Part shown: positions 8,866 to 18,072 of the stretch, piece by piece
Layout of the letters: each line of letters begins with the position of its first letter
Numbering within the stretch: the first letter of the stretch is position 1
Origin: Mediterraneibacter hominis
GTDB taxonomy: Bacteria > Bacillota > Clostridia > Lachnospirales > Lachnospiraceae
NCBI RefSeq assembly: GCF_014287475.1
Contig: NZ_JACOPF010000001.1
Span: 1,116,001-1,180,000, forward strand
Reading direction: 5' to 3'
Length of the DNA: 64,000 nt
Notes under the pieces: generated by a model
What the model saw: only the letters and a program-made list of their open reading frames with translations
What the model was told of the DNA's origin: nothing
Database searches by the model: none
Translations under genes and position numbers: made by a program

Positions 8866-10215
8866 TTATATAAATTTCTGCCGGTTTACCATCTGTACCA
8901 GTTCTGCATTTGTTTTTGTCCGAGAGAACATATTTAAAAGATTGTCCACCGCCTCTTCTGCTTTCATTCCATTCATCGCCCTGCGGATGATATAGACTGC
9001 ATCCTGCTCTTCTTTATTCAGCAGCAGATCTTCTCTTCTGGTTCCTGATTTTGGAATATCAATCGCCGGGAACACCCTTTTTTCCTGTAATTTTCTATCT
9101 AGTACCAGCTCCATATTTCCTGTCCCTTTAAATTCTTCATATACCACATCGTCCATCTTACTCCCGGTTTCTACCAATGCTGTCGCAAGAATAGTAAGGC
9201 TTCCCCTTTCGCGCATATTCCGGGCAGCGCCGAAGAAACGTTTCGGCATATGCAGAGCTACCGGATCCAAGCCGCCGGACAGAGTTCTCCCTGAAGGCGG
9301 TACCGTCAGGTTGTAGGCGCGCGCCAGCCTTGTAATACTATCTAATAATATCATCACATCTTTCCCGTGTTCTACCAGACGTTTTGCCCGTTCAATCACC
9401 ATCTCGGATACCCGCTTGTGGTGTTCCGGCAGTTCGTCAAATGTTGAGTAGATTACTTCTACATTCTTGCCTGCTATCGCTTCTTTAATATCTGTCACTT
9501 CCTCCGGCCGCTCATCAATAAGCAAAATCAGAAGGTGCATCTTCGGCTCTCTCTTCTGTACAGAAAGCGCCACCTCTTTTAAAAGCGTCGTTTTACCAGC
9601 TTTTGGAGGAGACACGATCATTCCTCTCTGCCCTTTTCCAATCGGAGAAAGCAAGTCCACAATCCGCATCGCTGTAGAACTGCCCGGCGTCTCTAATTTT
9701 AACCTGTTATCTGGAAAAATCGGTGTCAGATCCTCAAAATTAGGACGTCTTGCAGCTTCTGACGGGCGAACTCCATTTACCGTAGAAACATACAAGAGTG
9801 CGCTGAATTTCTCTGACTGTGTCTTTACCCGCGTATTTCCCATAATAATATCCCCAGTCTTTAGATTAAACCGGCGTATTTGTGACGGCGACACATAGAC
9901 GTCATTTTCCCCTGGAAGATAATTCTCACACCGGATAAATCCATATCCATCCGGAAGTACTTCTAAAATCCCGTTGGCTGTTTTCCCGCTGTCCAACTGT
10001 TCAATATCGGTTCCGTCCTTCTTCTCTTTTAATTCTTCCTTAACTTCTTCCTTTGCCTCTTCCCTTGCCACTTCTTGTTTTTCTTTTTCATCCTGAGCGA
10101 GCATTGCCTCGATCAGTTCTGCCTTTTTCATGGCAGAGATGCCTTTCATCTTCCTTGCTTTTGCCAAGTCCTTTAAGGTTGCAAGCGGCAGTGACTCATA
10201 CTTTTCCCGTGTCAT
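8866..10215 (-). CDS. rho: Transcription termination factor Rho
   Basis: A 449-residue hexameric RNA helicase that ends transcription at C-rich, unstructured RNA. The N-terminal helical domain ([15 protein letters not shown]) is followed by a Lys/Glu-rich insert (about 40-70), common in Firmicutes Rho, then the cold-shock RNA-binding domain ([20 protein letters not shown]). The ATPase core has Walker [13 protein letters not shown], Walker [11 protein letters not shown] and the Q/R-loop region [17 protein letters not shown]. The length is normal. It is monocistronic, convergent with the TauE gene and divergent from the malic enzyme gene. Confidence 0.96.
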   Translation of the reverse strand: MTREKYESLPLATLKDLAKARKMKGISAMKKAELIEAMLAQDEKEKQEVAREEAKEEVKEELKEKKDGTDIEQLDSGKTANGILEVLPDGYGFIRCENYLPGENDVYVSPSQIRRFNLKTGDIIMGNTRVKTQSEKFSALLYVSTVNGVRPSEAARRPNFEDLTPIFPDNRLKLETPGSSTAMRIVDLLSPIGKGQRGMIVSPPKAGKTTLLKEVALSVQKREPKMHLLILLIDERPEEVTDIKEAIAGKNVEVIYSTFDELPEHHKRVSEMVIERAKRLVEHGKDVMILLDSITRLARAYNLTVPPSGRTLSGGLDPVALHMPKRFFGAARNMRERGSLTILATALVETGSKMDDVVYEEFKGTGNMELVLDRKLQEKRVFPAIDIPKSGTRREDLLLNKEEQDAVYIIRRAMNGMKAEEAVDNLLNMFSRTKTNAELVQMVNRQKFI

Positions 10216-10555
10216 AAAAATACCTGTCCTTTCTTTCCTTCAACATATTTCATAGAAGCTTCTCTATATAAACCACAGTCTTTCCTATGTTTCTTCACTT
10301 ACTTAATTATTTGATTCTTTCGTATACTTTCGGGAATTTTACTCTCTCTTTTCAAGAAAAAGTAGTCTGAATTGACTGAAATTGAAAATATCTACGAACA
10401 AAGAGTTCAACACGCTGTTTTCTCTTGCGCTGTTCCTATTATACTCTAAATACATCAAAAAGAAAAGTCTTTTTTCTACTGGTTGCACGTATCCTGCAAC
10501 AGTGTTATGATAGTCAGCAGATAAACTATTAAAAAAGTAATGAGGTATAATCGTT
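10216..10555. promoter_or_regulatory. Divergent control region between rho and malic enzyme genes
   Basis: This 340-bp gap has no ORF of note. On the plus strand TTGCAC (10483-10488) and TATGAT (10506-10511) are 17 bp apart and make a good promoter for the malic enzyme. A perfect inverted repeat GTTGCA-N7-TGCAAC (10482-10500) overlaps the -35 and fits an operator. The rho-proximal 250 bp hold a long leader, as expected for autoregulated rho, but no clear motif is visible. Confidence 0.55.
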
Positions 10556-11704
10556 ATGACGAACAGTGAAAAAGCATTACAAATGCACGAACAGTGGAAC
10601 GGGAAAATAGAAACTACCGCAAAAGCACATGTCAATACCCGTGAAGATCTGGCAGTCGCCTATACTCCCGGTGTAGCAGAGCCATGCAAGGTTATTGCTT
10701 CAGATCCCGAAGCCGCTTACAAGTACACAATGAAATCCAATACCATCGCTGTTGTCTCCGACGGAAGCGCTGTACTCGGCCTTGGAAACATCGGCGCCCG
10801 TGCAGCTATGCCGGTTATGGAAGGAAAAGCTGTTTTATTCAAGGAATTCGGAGGAATCAACGCTGTCCCGATTTGTCTGAATACACAGGATACAGAGGAA
10901 ATTATCCGTACCGTTGTAAATATCGCCCCTGCTTTCGGCGGAATCAACTTAGAAGATATATCTGCACCACGCTGTTTTGAAATAGAACAACGGCTAAAAG
11001 AGCTTCTGGACATTCCGGTTTTTCACGATGACCAGCACGGAACTGCAATCGTCGTGCTCGCCGGTATCATCAACGCTTTAAAAGTAACCCAAAAGCAAAA
11101 GGAGCTCTGCCGCGTTGTAGTCAATGGCGCCGGAAGCGCCGGCGTCGCTATCACAAAGCTTCTGCTCACCTACGGATTTGTGCATGTCACAATGTGTGAT
11201 ATCCATGGAATCATTGGTAAAAATTCTCCAAATCTCAACTGGATGCAGAAAGAAATGACAAAAGTAACAAATCTGGAAAACAAGACCGGCACACTCGCTG
11301 ACGCATTAAAAGGCGCCGATATTTTTGTCGGGGTATCTGCACCGAATATTGTAACAAAAGAAATGGCAGCATCCATGAACCAAGATGCCATTCTCTTTGC
11401 TATGGCAAACCCTGTGCCGGAAATCATGCCGGATATTGCCAAAGAGGCGGGGGCAAAAGTAGTCGGAACCGGACGTTCTGACTTTCCTAATCAAGTAAAC
11501 AACGTGGTCGCTTTCCCTGGTATCTTTAAAGGTGTTTTGGAAGGCAGGGCTTCACAAATTACAGAAGAAATGAAGCTTGCCACAGCAACAGCAATCGCTT
11601 CTCTGGTTCCAGAGGAAGAGTTGTCCGAAGATAACATTCTTCCGGAGGCTTTTGATCCACGCGTCGCTGATGCTGTGAGCAGCGCTGTAAAGGAACTGAT
11701 TTAA
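10556..11704 (+). CDS. NAD(P)-dependent malic enzyme
   Basis: A 382-residue short-form malic enzyme that oxidatively decarboxylates malate to pyruvate. The N-terminal catalytic domain has YTPGVAEPCK and the metal-site stretch VFHDDQHGTAIVVLAG; the Rossmann domain has VVNGAGSAGVAITKLL. It lacks the phosphotransacetylase-like C-terminal domain of MaeB, so it belongs to the ~390-residue Firmicutes type. The next gene starts at its stop codon. Cofactor preference (NAD or NADP) is not evident. Confidence 0.93.
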   Translation: MTNSEKALQMHEQWNGKIETTAKAHVNTREDLAVAYTPGVAEPCKVIASDPEAAYKYTMKSNTIAVVSDGSAVLGLGNIGARAAMPVMEGKAVLFKEFGGINAVPICLNTQDTEEIIRTVVNIAPAFGGINLEDISAPRCFEIEQRLKELLDIPVFHDDQHGTAIVVLAGIINALKVTQKQKELCRVVVNGAGSAGVAITKLLLTYGFVHVTMCDIHGIIGKNSPNLNWMQKEMTKVTNLENKTGTLADALKGADIFVGVSAPNIVTKEMAASMNQDAILFAMANPVPEIMPDIAKEAGAKVVGTGRSDFPNQVNNVVAFPGIFKGVLEGRASQITEEMKLATATAIASLVPEEELSEDNILPEAFDPRVADAVSSAVKELI

Positions 11705-12630
11705 TGGAACGCTGGGGTGAAAAACGCTACTATTCTCTGGACTATTTTCTCAAACAGACCTATGGAGAAAAGCTCTATAAAATTACATTGAACGCAAATC
11801 TGACCTGTCCCAACCGCGACGGTGCAGTCGGAACCGGAGGATGTATCTTCTGCAGCGGTCAAGGATCTGGAGATTTTGCAGGATGCCCGGAAGATTCTAT
11901 TGCAGTGCAGCTTGCAAAAGGAAAAGCAGATTTAAATGGGAAGCGCCCTGTTCATTCCTATATTGCCTATTTTCAGGCATTTACAAACACCTATGCTCCG
12001 GTTGACAAGTTAGAATCCCTCTATAACGAGGCAATTGCGGATCCCGATGTAAAAATTCTCTCCATTGCTACCAGGCCGGACTGTTTAGGAGAGGAGGTAC
12101 TTGCACTTCTGTCCCGAATAAACAAAAGAACACCTGTCTGGGTAGAATTAGGTTTACAGACCATTCATCCGGATTCTGCCTCCTATATTCGGAGGGGCTA
12201 TCCCCTCTCTGTATTTGATGAGGCGGTACGCAATTTACGAGGAATCGGGGTTACTGTCATTGTTCATACAATCCTTTTCCTCCCTGGGGAAACAAAGGAG
12301 CAAATGCTGCAGACAATCGCATATTTGAATCATATGGACATTCAGGGAATTAAGCTACAGCTTCTGCATATTTTAAAAGGAACAGATCTTGCCTCTGATT
12401 TTCTGGCAAATCCTTTTCATGTGCCGGATATGGAAGAATACGTCGAGCTGCTGGGAGAATGTATCTCACACTTAAGCCCGCGTACGGTTATTCACCGGCT
12501 GACCGGAGACGGGCCGAAGGAACTTTTAATTGCCCCTCTTTGGACTGGCAGAAAACGGACGGTTTTAAACACACTGGAACACTGCCTGAAAGAAAAAGAT
12601 ATATGGCAGGGAAAGGAGTATCATGGCTGA
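11704..12630 (+). CDS. YhcC-like (TIGR01212 type) radical SAM protein
   Basis: A 308-residue radical SAM protein. The N-terminus WGEKRYYSLDYFLKQTYGEK and the cluster CPNRDGAVGTGGCIFC (atypical, wide first spacing) mark the YhcC/TIGR01212 group, whose substrate is not established to my knowledge; relatives resemble tRNA-modifying Elp3-like enzymes. VELGLQTIHPDSASYIRRGY is the conserved mid-domain motif. Its ATG overlaps the malic enzyme stop (TAATG), indicating coupled translation, and its end overlaps the start of the next ORF by 8 bp. Confidence 0.88.
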   Translation: MERWGEKRYYSLDYFLKQTYGEKLYKITLNANLTCPNRDGAVGTGGCIFCSGQGSGDFAGCPEDSIAVQLAKGKADLNGKRPVHSYIAYFQAFTNTYAPVDKLESLYNEAIADPDVKILSIATRPDCLGEEVLALLSRINKRTPVWVELGLQTIHPDSASYIRRGYPLSVFDEAVRNLRGIGVTVIVHTILFLPGETKEQMLQTIAYLNHMDIQGIKLQLLHILKGTDLASDFLANPFHVPDMEEYVELLGECISHLSPRTVIHRLTGDGPKELLIAPLWTGRKRTVLNTLEHCLKEKDIWQGKEYHG

Positions 12631-13135
12631 AACATATACTTTATATAAACTCATTGTTTTATATATGCTGGATAAAGTGGATTTTCCGCTGACAACCTCA
12701 CAGATATCTGAATTTATTCTGGACAAAGGTTATACTTCTTATTTTAAACTCCAGGAAACACTTTCTGAAATGGCATCCTCCCATCTTCTCGATGTGGAAA
12801 CCACACATAATCGGACACTCTATCATCTGACAGAGAATGGGGAAGAAACCATTCATTTCTTTCACAGTAAGCTTTCACCGGCAATTCAGAAAGACATTGA
12901 TGATTTCTTAAAAGAAAAGCAGTATGATTTAAAAGAAGAATCTGCCGTCAAAGCAGACTATTATCTGAACACGAACCATGAATATGAGGTTCGGTGTCAG
13001 ATTGTAGAAAATGGCTTCAGCCTCATTGATTTAAAACTGACTGTACCTACTGAAAAAGAAGCCGAAACCATTGCAGGACGCTGGACGGCGCAGAGCCAGG
13101 AGATTTATTCCCTACTCCTTTCTAAGCTCCTCTAA
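12623..13135 (+). CDS. DUF4364 family protein
   Basis: A 170-residue protein of a family common in Clostridia. The N-terminal ~80 residues look like a winged helix (DFPLTTSQISEFILDKGYTS, then YHLTENGEETIHFF), so a DNA-binding role is plausible. The C-terminal part (YEVRCQIVENGFSLIDLKLT) has no recognised motif. It overlaps the preceding radical SAM gene by 8 bp and is likely in an operon with it. Its 3' end overlaps the convergent rarA gene by 24 bp. No function is assigned. Confidence 0.82.
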   Translation: MAETYTLYKLIVLYMLDKVDFPLTTSQISEFILDKGYTSYFKLQETLSEMASSHLLDVETTHNRTLYHLTENGEETIHFFHSKLSPAIQKDIDDFLKEKQYDLKEESAVKADYYLNTNHEYEVRCQIVENGFSLIDLKLTVPTEKEAETIAGRWTAQSQEIYSLLLSKLL

Positions 13136-14428
13136 TCGTTCTTTGATTTTTCTTTCATACCCTAAATCGCCAGGTTCATAGAATCTGGCATCTTTTATTT
13201 CATCCGGTAAATACTGCTGACGAACATAATGCCCCGGATAGTCGTGTGCATATTTATATCCGATACCATGTCCTAATTTCTGCGCTCCTTTATAATGTGC
13301 ATCCTGAAGATGGGACGGTACTGTCGTCTTATACTGCCTGACATTCTCATCTGCCGCGCCAATCGCCTTCACTGCTGCATTGCTCTTTGGCGCTGACGCT
13401 ACGTAAAGAACTGCCTGGGAAAGAATAATTCTCGCTTCTGGCATCCCAATCCTCTCCACTGCCTGTGCCGCTGATACTGCTACTGTCAGTGCCATTGGAT
13501 CTGCATTTCCTACGTCTTCTGACGCGGCAATAATAATTCTGCGGGCAATAAAACGGATATCCTCCCCCGCATAAAGCATTTTTGCCAGATAATATACCGC
13601 CGCATCCGGATCAGATCCTCTCATGCTCTTAATAAAAGCTGAAATTGTATCATAATGATTGTCCCCTGTTTTATCGTAACGGACCACTCGTTTTTGTATA
13701 CACTCTGCCGCCACATCTAACGTGATATGTATTCTCCCGTCGTCCGCACGCTCTGTTGTAAGCACACCAAGCTCTACCGCATTCAAGGCACTTCTTGCGT
13801 CCCCTCCGGCTATCTCTGCTAAGAACTCTAAAGCATCTTCGTCTATAACCGCATGATAATTTCCCATTCCCTTTTCTTTGTCATATACAGCTCTTTCAAT
13901 TAATTTTTTTATATCTTCTTTTTCCAAAGCCTTTAATTCGAATACACTGGAGCGCGAAAGAAGGGCTCCGTTTACCTCAAAGAACGGGTTTTCTGTTGTT
14001 GCCCCAATTAACGTAAGCGTCCCATCCTCTACAAAAGGAAGCAGATAATCCTGCTGTCCTTTATTGAACCGATGAATCTCATCAATAAACAAAATCGTTT
14101 TCTGTTGATACATACCATACAAATCTTTTGCTTCCTTTACGACTTCTTCCATATCCTTCTTGCCTGCCACTGTTGCATTTATCTGTGTAAATCTAGATTG
14201 TGTCGTATTTGCAATCACTCTGGCAAGTGTTGTCTTGCCCGTCCCCGGAGGTCCATAAAAAATAACAGAGCCAAGCTTGTCTGCCTTAATTGCCCTGTAC
14301 AACAGCTTATCCTTTCCTATAATGTGCTGCTGTCCTGCCACTTCTTCCAGAGTCGACGGGCGCATCCTGGATGCAAGCGGCGACTCTTTTTCCTTATTTG
14401 TCTCTCTCATATAATCAAATAAATCCAT
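13112..14428 (-). CDS. rarA: Replication-associated recombination protein A (AAA ATPase)
   Basis: A 438-residue AAA+ protein of the RarA/MgsA/WRNIP1 family, related to clamp loaders, which acts at stalled replication forks. Walker A GPPGTGKTTLARV and Walker B LFIDEIHRF are intact, as are sensor 1 (LIGATTENPFFE) and the C-terminal tetramerisation domain (YKTTVPSHLQDAHY, GYKYAHDYPGHYV). Length is normal. AGGAG precedes the ATG at 14428. The C-terminal codons overlap the convergent DUF4364 gene. Confidence 0.94.
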   Translation of the reverse strand: MDLFDYMRETNKEKESPLASRMRPSTLEEVAGQQHIIGKDKLLYRAIKADKLGSVIFYGPPGTGKTTLARVIANTTQSRFTQINATVAGKKDMEEVVKEAKDLYGMYQQKTILFIDEIHRFNKGQQDYLLPFVEDGTLTLIGATTENPFFEVNGALLSRSSVFELKALEKEDIKKLIERAVYDKEKGMGNYHAVIDEDALEFLAEIAGGDARSALNAVELGVLTTERADDGRIHITLDVAAECIQKRVVRYDKTGDNHYDTISAFIKSMRGSDPDAAVYYLAKMLYAGEDIRFIARRIIIAASEDVGNADPMALTVAVSAAQAVERIGMPEARIILSQAVLYVASAPKSNAAVKAIGAADENVRQYKTTVPSHLQDAHYKGAQKLGHGIGYKYAHDYPGHYVRQQYLPDEIKDARFYEPGDLGYERKIKERLEELRKE

Positions 14429-14431
14429 ATA

Positions 14432-15163
14432 TCATTCTCCTATTTTACTTAAACTTCTGATTACTTCTCCGGCGATCAAAAGCCCTGCTGCGGGAGGAAC
14501 AAAAGAAACACTTCCCGGAATGCTGCGCCTTGCTCCTTCTTTTCTTTCCATAGCACCTTCTGTATTCGTCTCCAATGGTTCTATCGGCTTTTCCTGGGAA
14601 TAAAGTACCTTCAAATGCGAAATCCCTCTTTTTTTCAATTCTTTTCGCATTACTTTGCAAAGAGGGCACATACTTGTATCCGCTATATCTGCAATCTCAA
14701 ACAGCTCTGGATGCAGTTTATTTCCTGTCCCCATACTGCTGATAATCGGAATCTGTGCTTCCAGCGCTTTTTGAGCCAATGCCAGCTTTGCCGTTACAGT
14801 ATCTACCGCATCTATGATATAGTCATATCGCTCTTCAAAAAACGTATCCACATTTTCCGGCAGTACAAAACTTTCATAGGTATTTACTTCTATGGACGGA
14901 CAAATATCCTTTATCTGCTCTTTCATTACTTCTGTCTTATATCTGCCAATAGTACTGTGAAACGCCACCGCCTGGCGGTTGATGTTTGTCAGTCCTACCT
15001 TGTCGTTGTCCACCAGCGTCAGCTTCCCGACGCCGCTTCTTGCCAATGCCTCAATACAATGAGAGCCAACGCCTCCCACCCCGAATATAATAACTGAAGA
15101 CTTAGAAAGACGTTCCATTCCGGCCTTTCCAAGCAGACGTTCTGTCCTGGAATATTCATACAT
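14432..15163 (-). CDS. ThiF/TcdA-type E1-like protein (probable tRNA t6A dehydratase)
   Basis: A 243-residue E1-like adenylating enzyme. TcdA (CsdL) homologues cyclise the t6A modification at position 37 of ANN-decoding tRNAs. Visible motifs are the nucleotide-binding loop IIFGVGGVGSHCIEALARSG and the YIIDAVDTVTAKLAL stretch. SMCPLCKVMRKELKKRGI carries a CxxC. The start at 15163 (MYEYSRTERLLGK) is chosen because GGTGG lies 8 nt upstream; GTG at 15175 and ATG at 15169 are too close to it. It lies 3 bp upstream of rarA and is likely cotranscribed. Confidence 0.85.
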   Translation of the reverse strand: MYEYSRTERLLGKAGMERLSKSSVIIFGVGGVGSHCIEALARSGVGKLTLVDNDKVGLTNINRQAVAFHSTIGRYKTEVMKEQIKDICPSIEVNTYESFVLPENVDTFFEERYDYIIDAVDTVTAKLALAQKALEAQIPIISSMGTGNKLHPELFEIADIADTSMCPLCKVMRKELKKRGISHLKVLYSQEKPIEPLETNTEGAMERKEGARRSIPGSVSFVPPAAGLLIAGEVIRSLSKIGE

Positions 15164-15183
15164 CTTCATTTCCACCCTTTTTC

Positions 15184-15981
15184 TTAATCTAGAAGCAGTT
15201 CATCCGCGGTAACAAACTCAAATCCCTTATCTTTTAAAATATCGACAATCTGAAGTGCTGCTTCCACTGAACTTTTATAACAGTCATGCAACAAAATCAT
15301 ATCATTTTCTTCCGTCTCCGTCACTACTTTATTTACAATTCCTTCTACATCTTCTGTAGTCCAGTCAAGGGGATCTACACTCCACATTACCGGAATTGCT
15401 TCGTATTCTTCATCAAAATCATCTCTCCAGGAACCAAACGGCGGCCTTACATACTCCACTGCTTCTCCGGTTATTTCTTCAATACACTGACTGGTCTCTT
15501 CTAATTCTGTAAGCGCCTGTTCTCTGCTTAATCCAGCCAGATCTACATGATGATACGTATGATTTCCGATTAAATGTCCATCCTCGTACATCTGTTTTAC
15601 TATTTCTTTATTATTCTCCTTATCTATATTCGCCCCTATCAGAAAAAAGCTGGCTTTCACACCTCGTTCTTTTAAGCCTTCTAACAATACAGGCGTGTAC
15701 AATGCACTCGGACCATCATCAAATGTAAGGGCGATTTTCGGTTTTGTATCATTGTTCTCTTTCTGCATATTTTTTTCTGATTTTATGTCTTCAGAATCCG
15801 TACTCACTGTTTTTCCGGAGTCCATTACCTCTTCCCTATCCTCTTCCTGAAATGTAAACGGGAGGCAGACCGGCAGCATCAAGAACACATAGATCATCCC
15901 TATTGCCTGTATCATTCTCTTTAACTGCCCCTTCGCAACCCTGTCTTTTTTCATATCTTTATACTGTAATAGTTCAGTCAT
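15184..15981 (-). CDS. Membrane-anchored polysaccharide deacetylase (NodB homology)
   Basis: A 265-residue protein with an N-terminal signal anchor (about 22-42) and a Ser/Asp/Lys-rich linker. The NodB deacetylase domain begins near residue 80. Catalytic motifs are all present: ALTFDDGPS (motif 1, metal Asp), HTYHHVDL (motif 2, two metal His), RPPFGSWRDDF (motif 3) and LLHDC (final His). It should remove N-acetyl groups from peptidoglycan or a related glycan outside the membrane. The start is uncertain: no good ribosome site precedes ATG 15981, and ATG 15954 is an alternative. Confidence 0.85.
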   Translation of the reverse strand: MTELLQYKDMKKDRVAKGQLKRMIQAIGMIYVFLMLPVCLPFTFQEEDREEVMDSGKTVSTDSEDIKSEKNMQKENNDTKPKIALTFDDGPSALYTPVLLEGLKERGVKASFFLIGANIDKENNKEIVKQMYEDGHLIGNHTYHHVDLAGLSREQALTELEETSQCIEEITGEAVEYVRPPFGSWRDDFDEEYEAIPVMWSVDPLDWTTEDVEGIVNKVVTETEENDMILLHDCYKSSVEAALQIVDILKDKGFEFVTADELLLD

Positions 15982-16114
15982 CTGTTAGCAGGAGACGGAT
16001 TTATGCCTGCATAAGAATCCGGCGACTGATATACAGATGAGCTAAGCGCCCGTCAATGAATAAAACAGTGGCGGCAGCCACAATAAGCACGAAGCGCGGT
16101 TTTATGAATGGCGC
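15978..16114. repeat. Two adjacent imperfect hairpins upstream of deacetylase and MATE genes
   Basis: First hairpin: arms TCATCTGT (15978-15985) and ACAGATGA (16033-16040), with inner GGATT/AATCC pairing. Second: GCGCC/GGCGC (16046-16114) with inner GTGGC/GCCAC. They occupy most of the intergenic region and resemble the palindrome-rich DNA on the other side of the MATE gene. Their role is not evident. Confidence 0.45.
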
Positions 16115-16160
16115 AGGCTGAACTGTTACCCTTTACTACCTTTTCTTAAAAATATATGCA

Positions 16161-16189
16161 TTGTGATTCTCATTTATTGATGTTATAAT
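16161..16189 (+). promoter_or_regulatory. Promoter of the MATE gene
   Basis: TTGTGA (16161-16166) and TATAAT (16184-16189) with 17-bp spacing, 37 bp upstream of the ATG. A strong AAAGGAGG ribosome site follows. Confidence 0.65.
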
Positions 16190-16226
16190 ATTTTAGTTAG
16201 TCTACAAATTACAAAGGAGGATTTTT

Positions 16227-17597
16227 ATGGACGCTATCAATTCTCAGGAAAATAAAATGGGAGTCATGCCCGTTCCCAAGCTTTTAATCAGCATGTCTCT
16301 TCCTATGATTATCTCTATGCTCGTACAGGCTTTATATAACATCATTGACAGCATGTTCGTTGCTCAATTAAGCGAGGACGCCTTAACTGCCGTTTCACTC
16401 ACCTTTCCAGTGCAGAACCTTATGATTGCCATCGCTGCCGGAACCGGGGTCGGAATCAATGCGCTGTTATCTAGAAATCTAGGGGAGAAACGTTTTGAGG
16501 AGGCAAACTTAGCTGCCAGAAACGGAATTTTTCTTGGCTTCATCAGTTTTATTTGTATTGCTTTACTTGGCCTTGCAGGATCCCGCATCTTTTTCTCCGC
16601 ACAGACAGACAATACTGTAATTGCCAACTATGGAACACAATATATGATGATTGTCACAATTCTGTCCTTTGGTATTTTTCTGGAAATCACTTTTGAACGC
16701 CTTTTGCAGGCTACAGGAAAAACCTTTTATACCATGATTACACAGGGAACCGGCGCTATCATTAATATTATCATGGATCCGATTCTGATTTTCGGATTGT
16801 TTGGATTTCCGAGACTGGAGGTTGCGGGCGCTGCACTTGCCACTGTATTCGGTCAGATTGTTGCTATGCTCCTTGCCTTGATGTTTAACTGTCGGAAGAA
16901 TACAGAATTAAACTTAAATATGAGAAAATTTCGCCCCAGTGCAAGAATTATTTCTACCATTTATAAGGTAGGGGTGCCTTCCATCATCATGCAGTCTATC
17001 AGTTCTGTTATGGTCTTTGGCATGAACAAAATACTGATGCCATTTTCTTCAACCGCTACTGCTGTATTTGGCGTTTATTTCAAACTACAGAGCTTCATCT
17101 TTATGCCTGTCTTTGGTTTAAATAATGGAATGATACCAATTGTGGCTTATAACTATGGTGCAAGAAAACGCGAACGGATACTATCTACGATTCGTCTAAG
17201 CGTTTATATTGCTGTCGGCATCATGCTGATCGGACTGCTTATCTTCCAACTGCTTCCGGGCAGCTTATTAAAACTTTTTGACGCCTCACAGCATATGTTA
17301 AGTATTGGAATCCCAGCGCTTAGGACAATCAGCTTAAGTTTTATTTTTGCCGGATATTGTATCATAATGGGATCTGTATTCCAGGCGCTCGGAAACGGCG
17401 TATACAGCCTGGTTATTTCTATTGCAAGACAGCTTCTTGTTATCCTGCCGGTGGCTTACATCTTCGCCAATATATGGGGATTAAGCGCAGTCTGGTTCGC
17501 AATTCCAATTGCAGAAGTTGTCTCTGTGGTATTGTCCACGCTGCTTTTCAAAAGAATCAACCGGCTCAAGCTCAAACCATTAAAAACGAATATATAA
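16227..17597 (+). CDS. MATE family efflux transporter
   Basis: A 456-residue, 12-helix multidrug/toxin extrusion protein. The N-terminal half shows PVPKLLISMSLPMIISMLVQ, YNIIDSMFVAQ and GTGVGINALLSRNLGE; the second half repeats the fold from VGVPSIIMQSISSVMV. It is expected to exchange Na+ or H+ for cationic compounds at the cytoplasmic membrane. It is a single-gene unit with its own promoter and a hairpin 26 bp after the stop. No neighbouring regulator points to a substrate. Confidence 0.92.
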   Translation: MDAINSQENKMGVMPVPKLLISMSLPMIISMLVQALYNIIDSMFVAQLSEDALTAVSLTFPVQNLMIAIAAGTGVGINALLSRNLGEKRFEEANLAARNGIFLGFISFICIALLGLAGSRIFFSAQTDNTVIANYGTQYMMIVTILSFGIFLEITFERLLQATGKTFYTMITQGTGAIINIIMDPILIFGLFGFPRLEVAGAALATVFGQIVAMLLALMFNCRKNTELNLNMRKFRPSARIISTIYKVGVPSIIMQSISSVMVFGMNKILMPFSSTATAVFGVYFKLQSFIFMPVFGLNNGMIPIVAYNYGARKRERILSTIRLSVYIAVGIMLIGLLIFQLLPGSLLKLFDASQHMLSIGIPALRTISLSFIFAGYCIIMGSVFQALGNGVYSLVISIARQLLVILPVAYIFANIWGLSAVWFAIPIAEVVSVVLSTLLFKRINRLKLKPLKTNI

Positions 17598-17623
17598 AAA
17601 GTTAACGAAGCAACAAGCAGTGC

Positions 17624-17687
17624 GAAAAGAAACAGGCAACCTCTGTGTCATGCTTGCATGTAAGCAGAAGTTTGTCTGTTTCTTTTC
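17624..17687 (+). terminator. Long hairpin downstream of MATE gene
   Basis: Sixteen-base arms with one mismatch (17624-17639 and 17672-17687) enclose a smaller hairpin, CTTGCATGTAAG. The 3' arm is T-rich but no clean U-run follows, so termination is likely but not certain. Confidence 0.5.
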
Positions 17688-17768
17688 ATTCGGCGACTGC
17701 CGACAGCGAAATGGAGCGTACGCGGAATTGAGCTAGCACTGCGGAAGCTGACGAAATGGTTCGCGCAA

Positions 17769-17870
17769 GAGGGTGTGTATTGCAACGTTTGTCAGGGCTT
17801 CGCCGAAATTCCTCACTTTTGCAACACACGCCCTCATGTGCTTACACTTTCGCCAGCCTAAGTTTATAAT
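17769..17870 (-). repeat. Structured inverted-repeat unit, left copy
   Basis: A stem of 17-nt arms (17769-17785 and 17819-17835, 15 pairs matching) holds a 33-nt loop, flanked by a conserved 26-nt block (17845-17870). The loop and flank recur in inverted orientation at 18073-18178, but the stem sequence there is entirely different and again self-complementary. Constant loop with compensated stem change is the signature of a structure-selected element. Confidence 0.65.
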
Positions 17871-17886
17871 TTCAGACAGAACAGAA

Positions 17887-17947
17887 CCACCTTCACGTTG
17901 CTACAAACTTCCAGTCAGAAGTTTTTCCTTCATCTATAGGAAGGTGG
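17887..17947. repeat. Internal hairpin unit 1 between the inverted structured repeats
   Basis: Outer arms CCACCTTC (17887-17894) and GAAGGTGG (17940-17947) are perfect; inside lies AAACTTC/GAAGTTT. The segment CTTCACGTTG plus the following Y-rich stretch ending in AGAAGT is shared in direct orientation with the next hairpin (from 17981), so the two are diverged tandem units. Confidence 0.5.
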
Positions 17948-17975
17948 CGCCCTAACTGAAATTCATAAAAAAGAG

Positions 17976-18064
17976 AACGGCTTCACGTTGTTATAGCCCT
18001 CCAATTAGAAGTATCTATACTACTTCCGATTGGAAATGCATAGTAGCGTAAAGCCGATTTTTTC
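17976..18064. repeat. Internal hairpin unit 2, terminator-like
   Basis: A long imperfect hairpin with outer arms CGGCTT (17978-17983) and AAGCCG (18051-18056), an inner stem around TCCAATTAGAAGTA, and a following run of six T on the plus strand. A T-rich run also follows on the minus strand, so it could end transcripts from both sides. Confidence 0.5.
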
Positions 18065-18072
18065 CGTTACGA

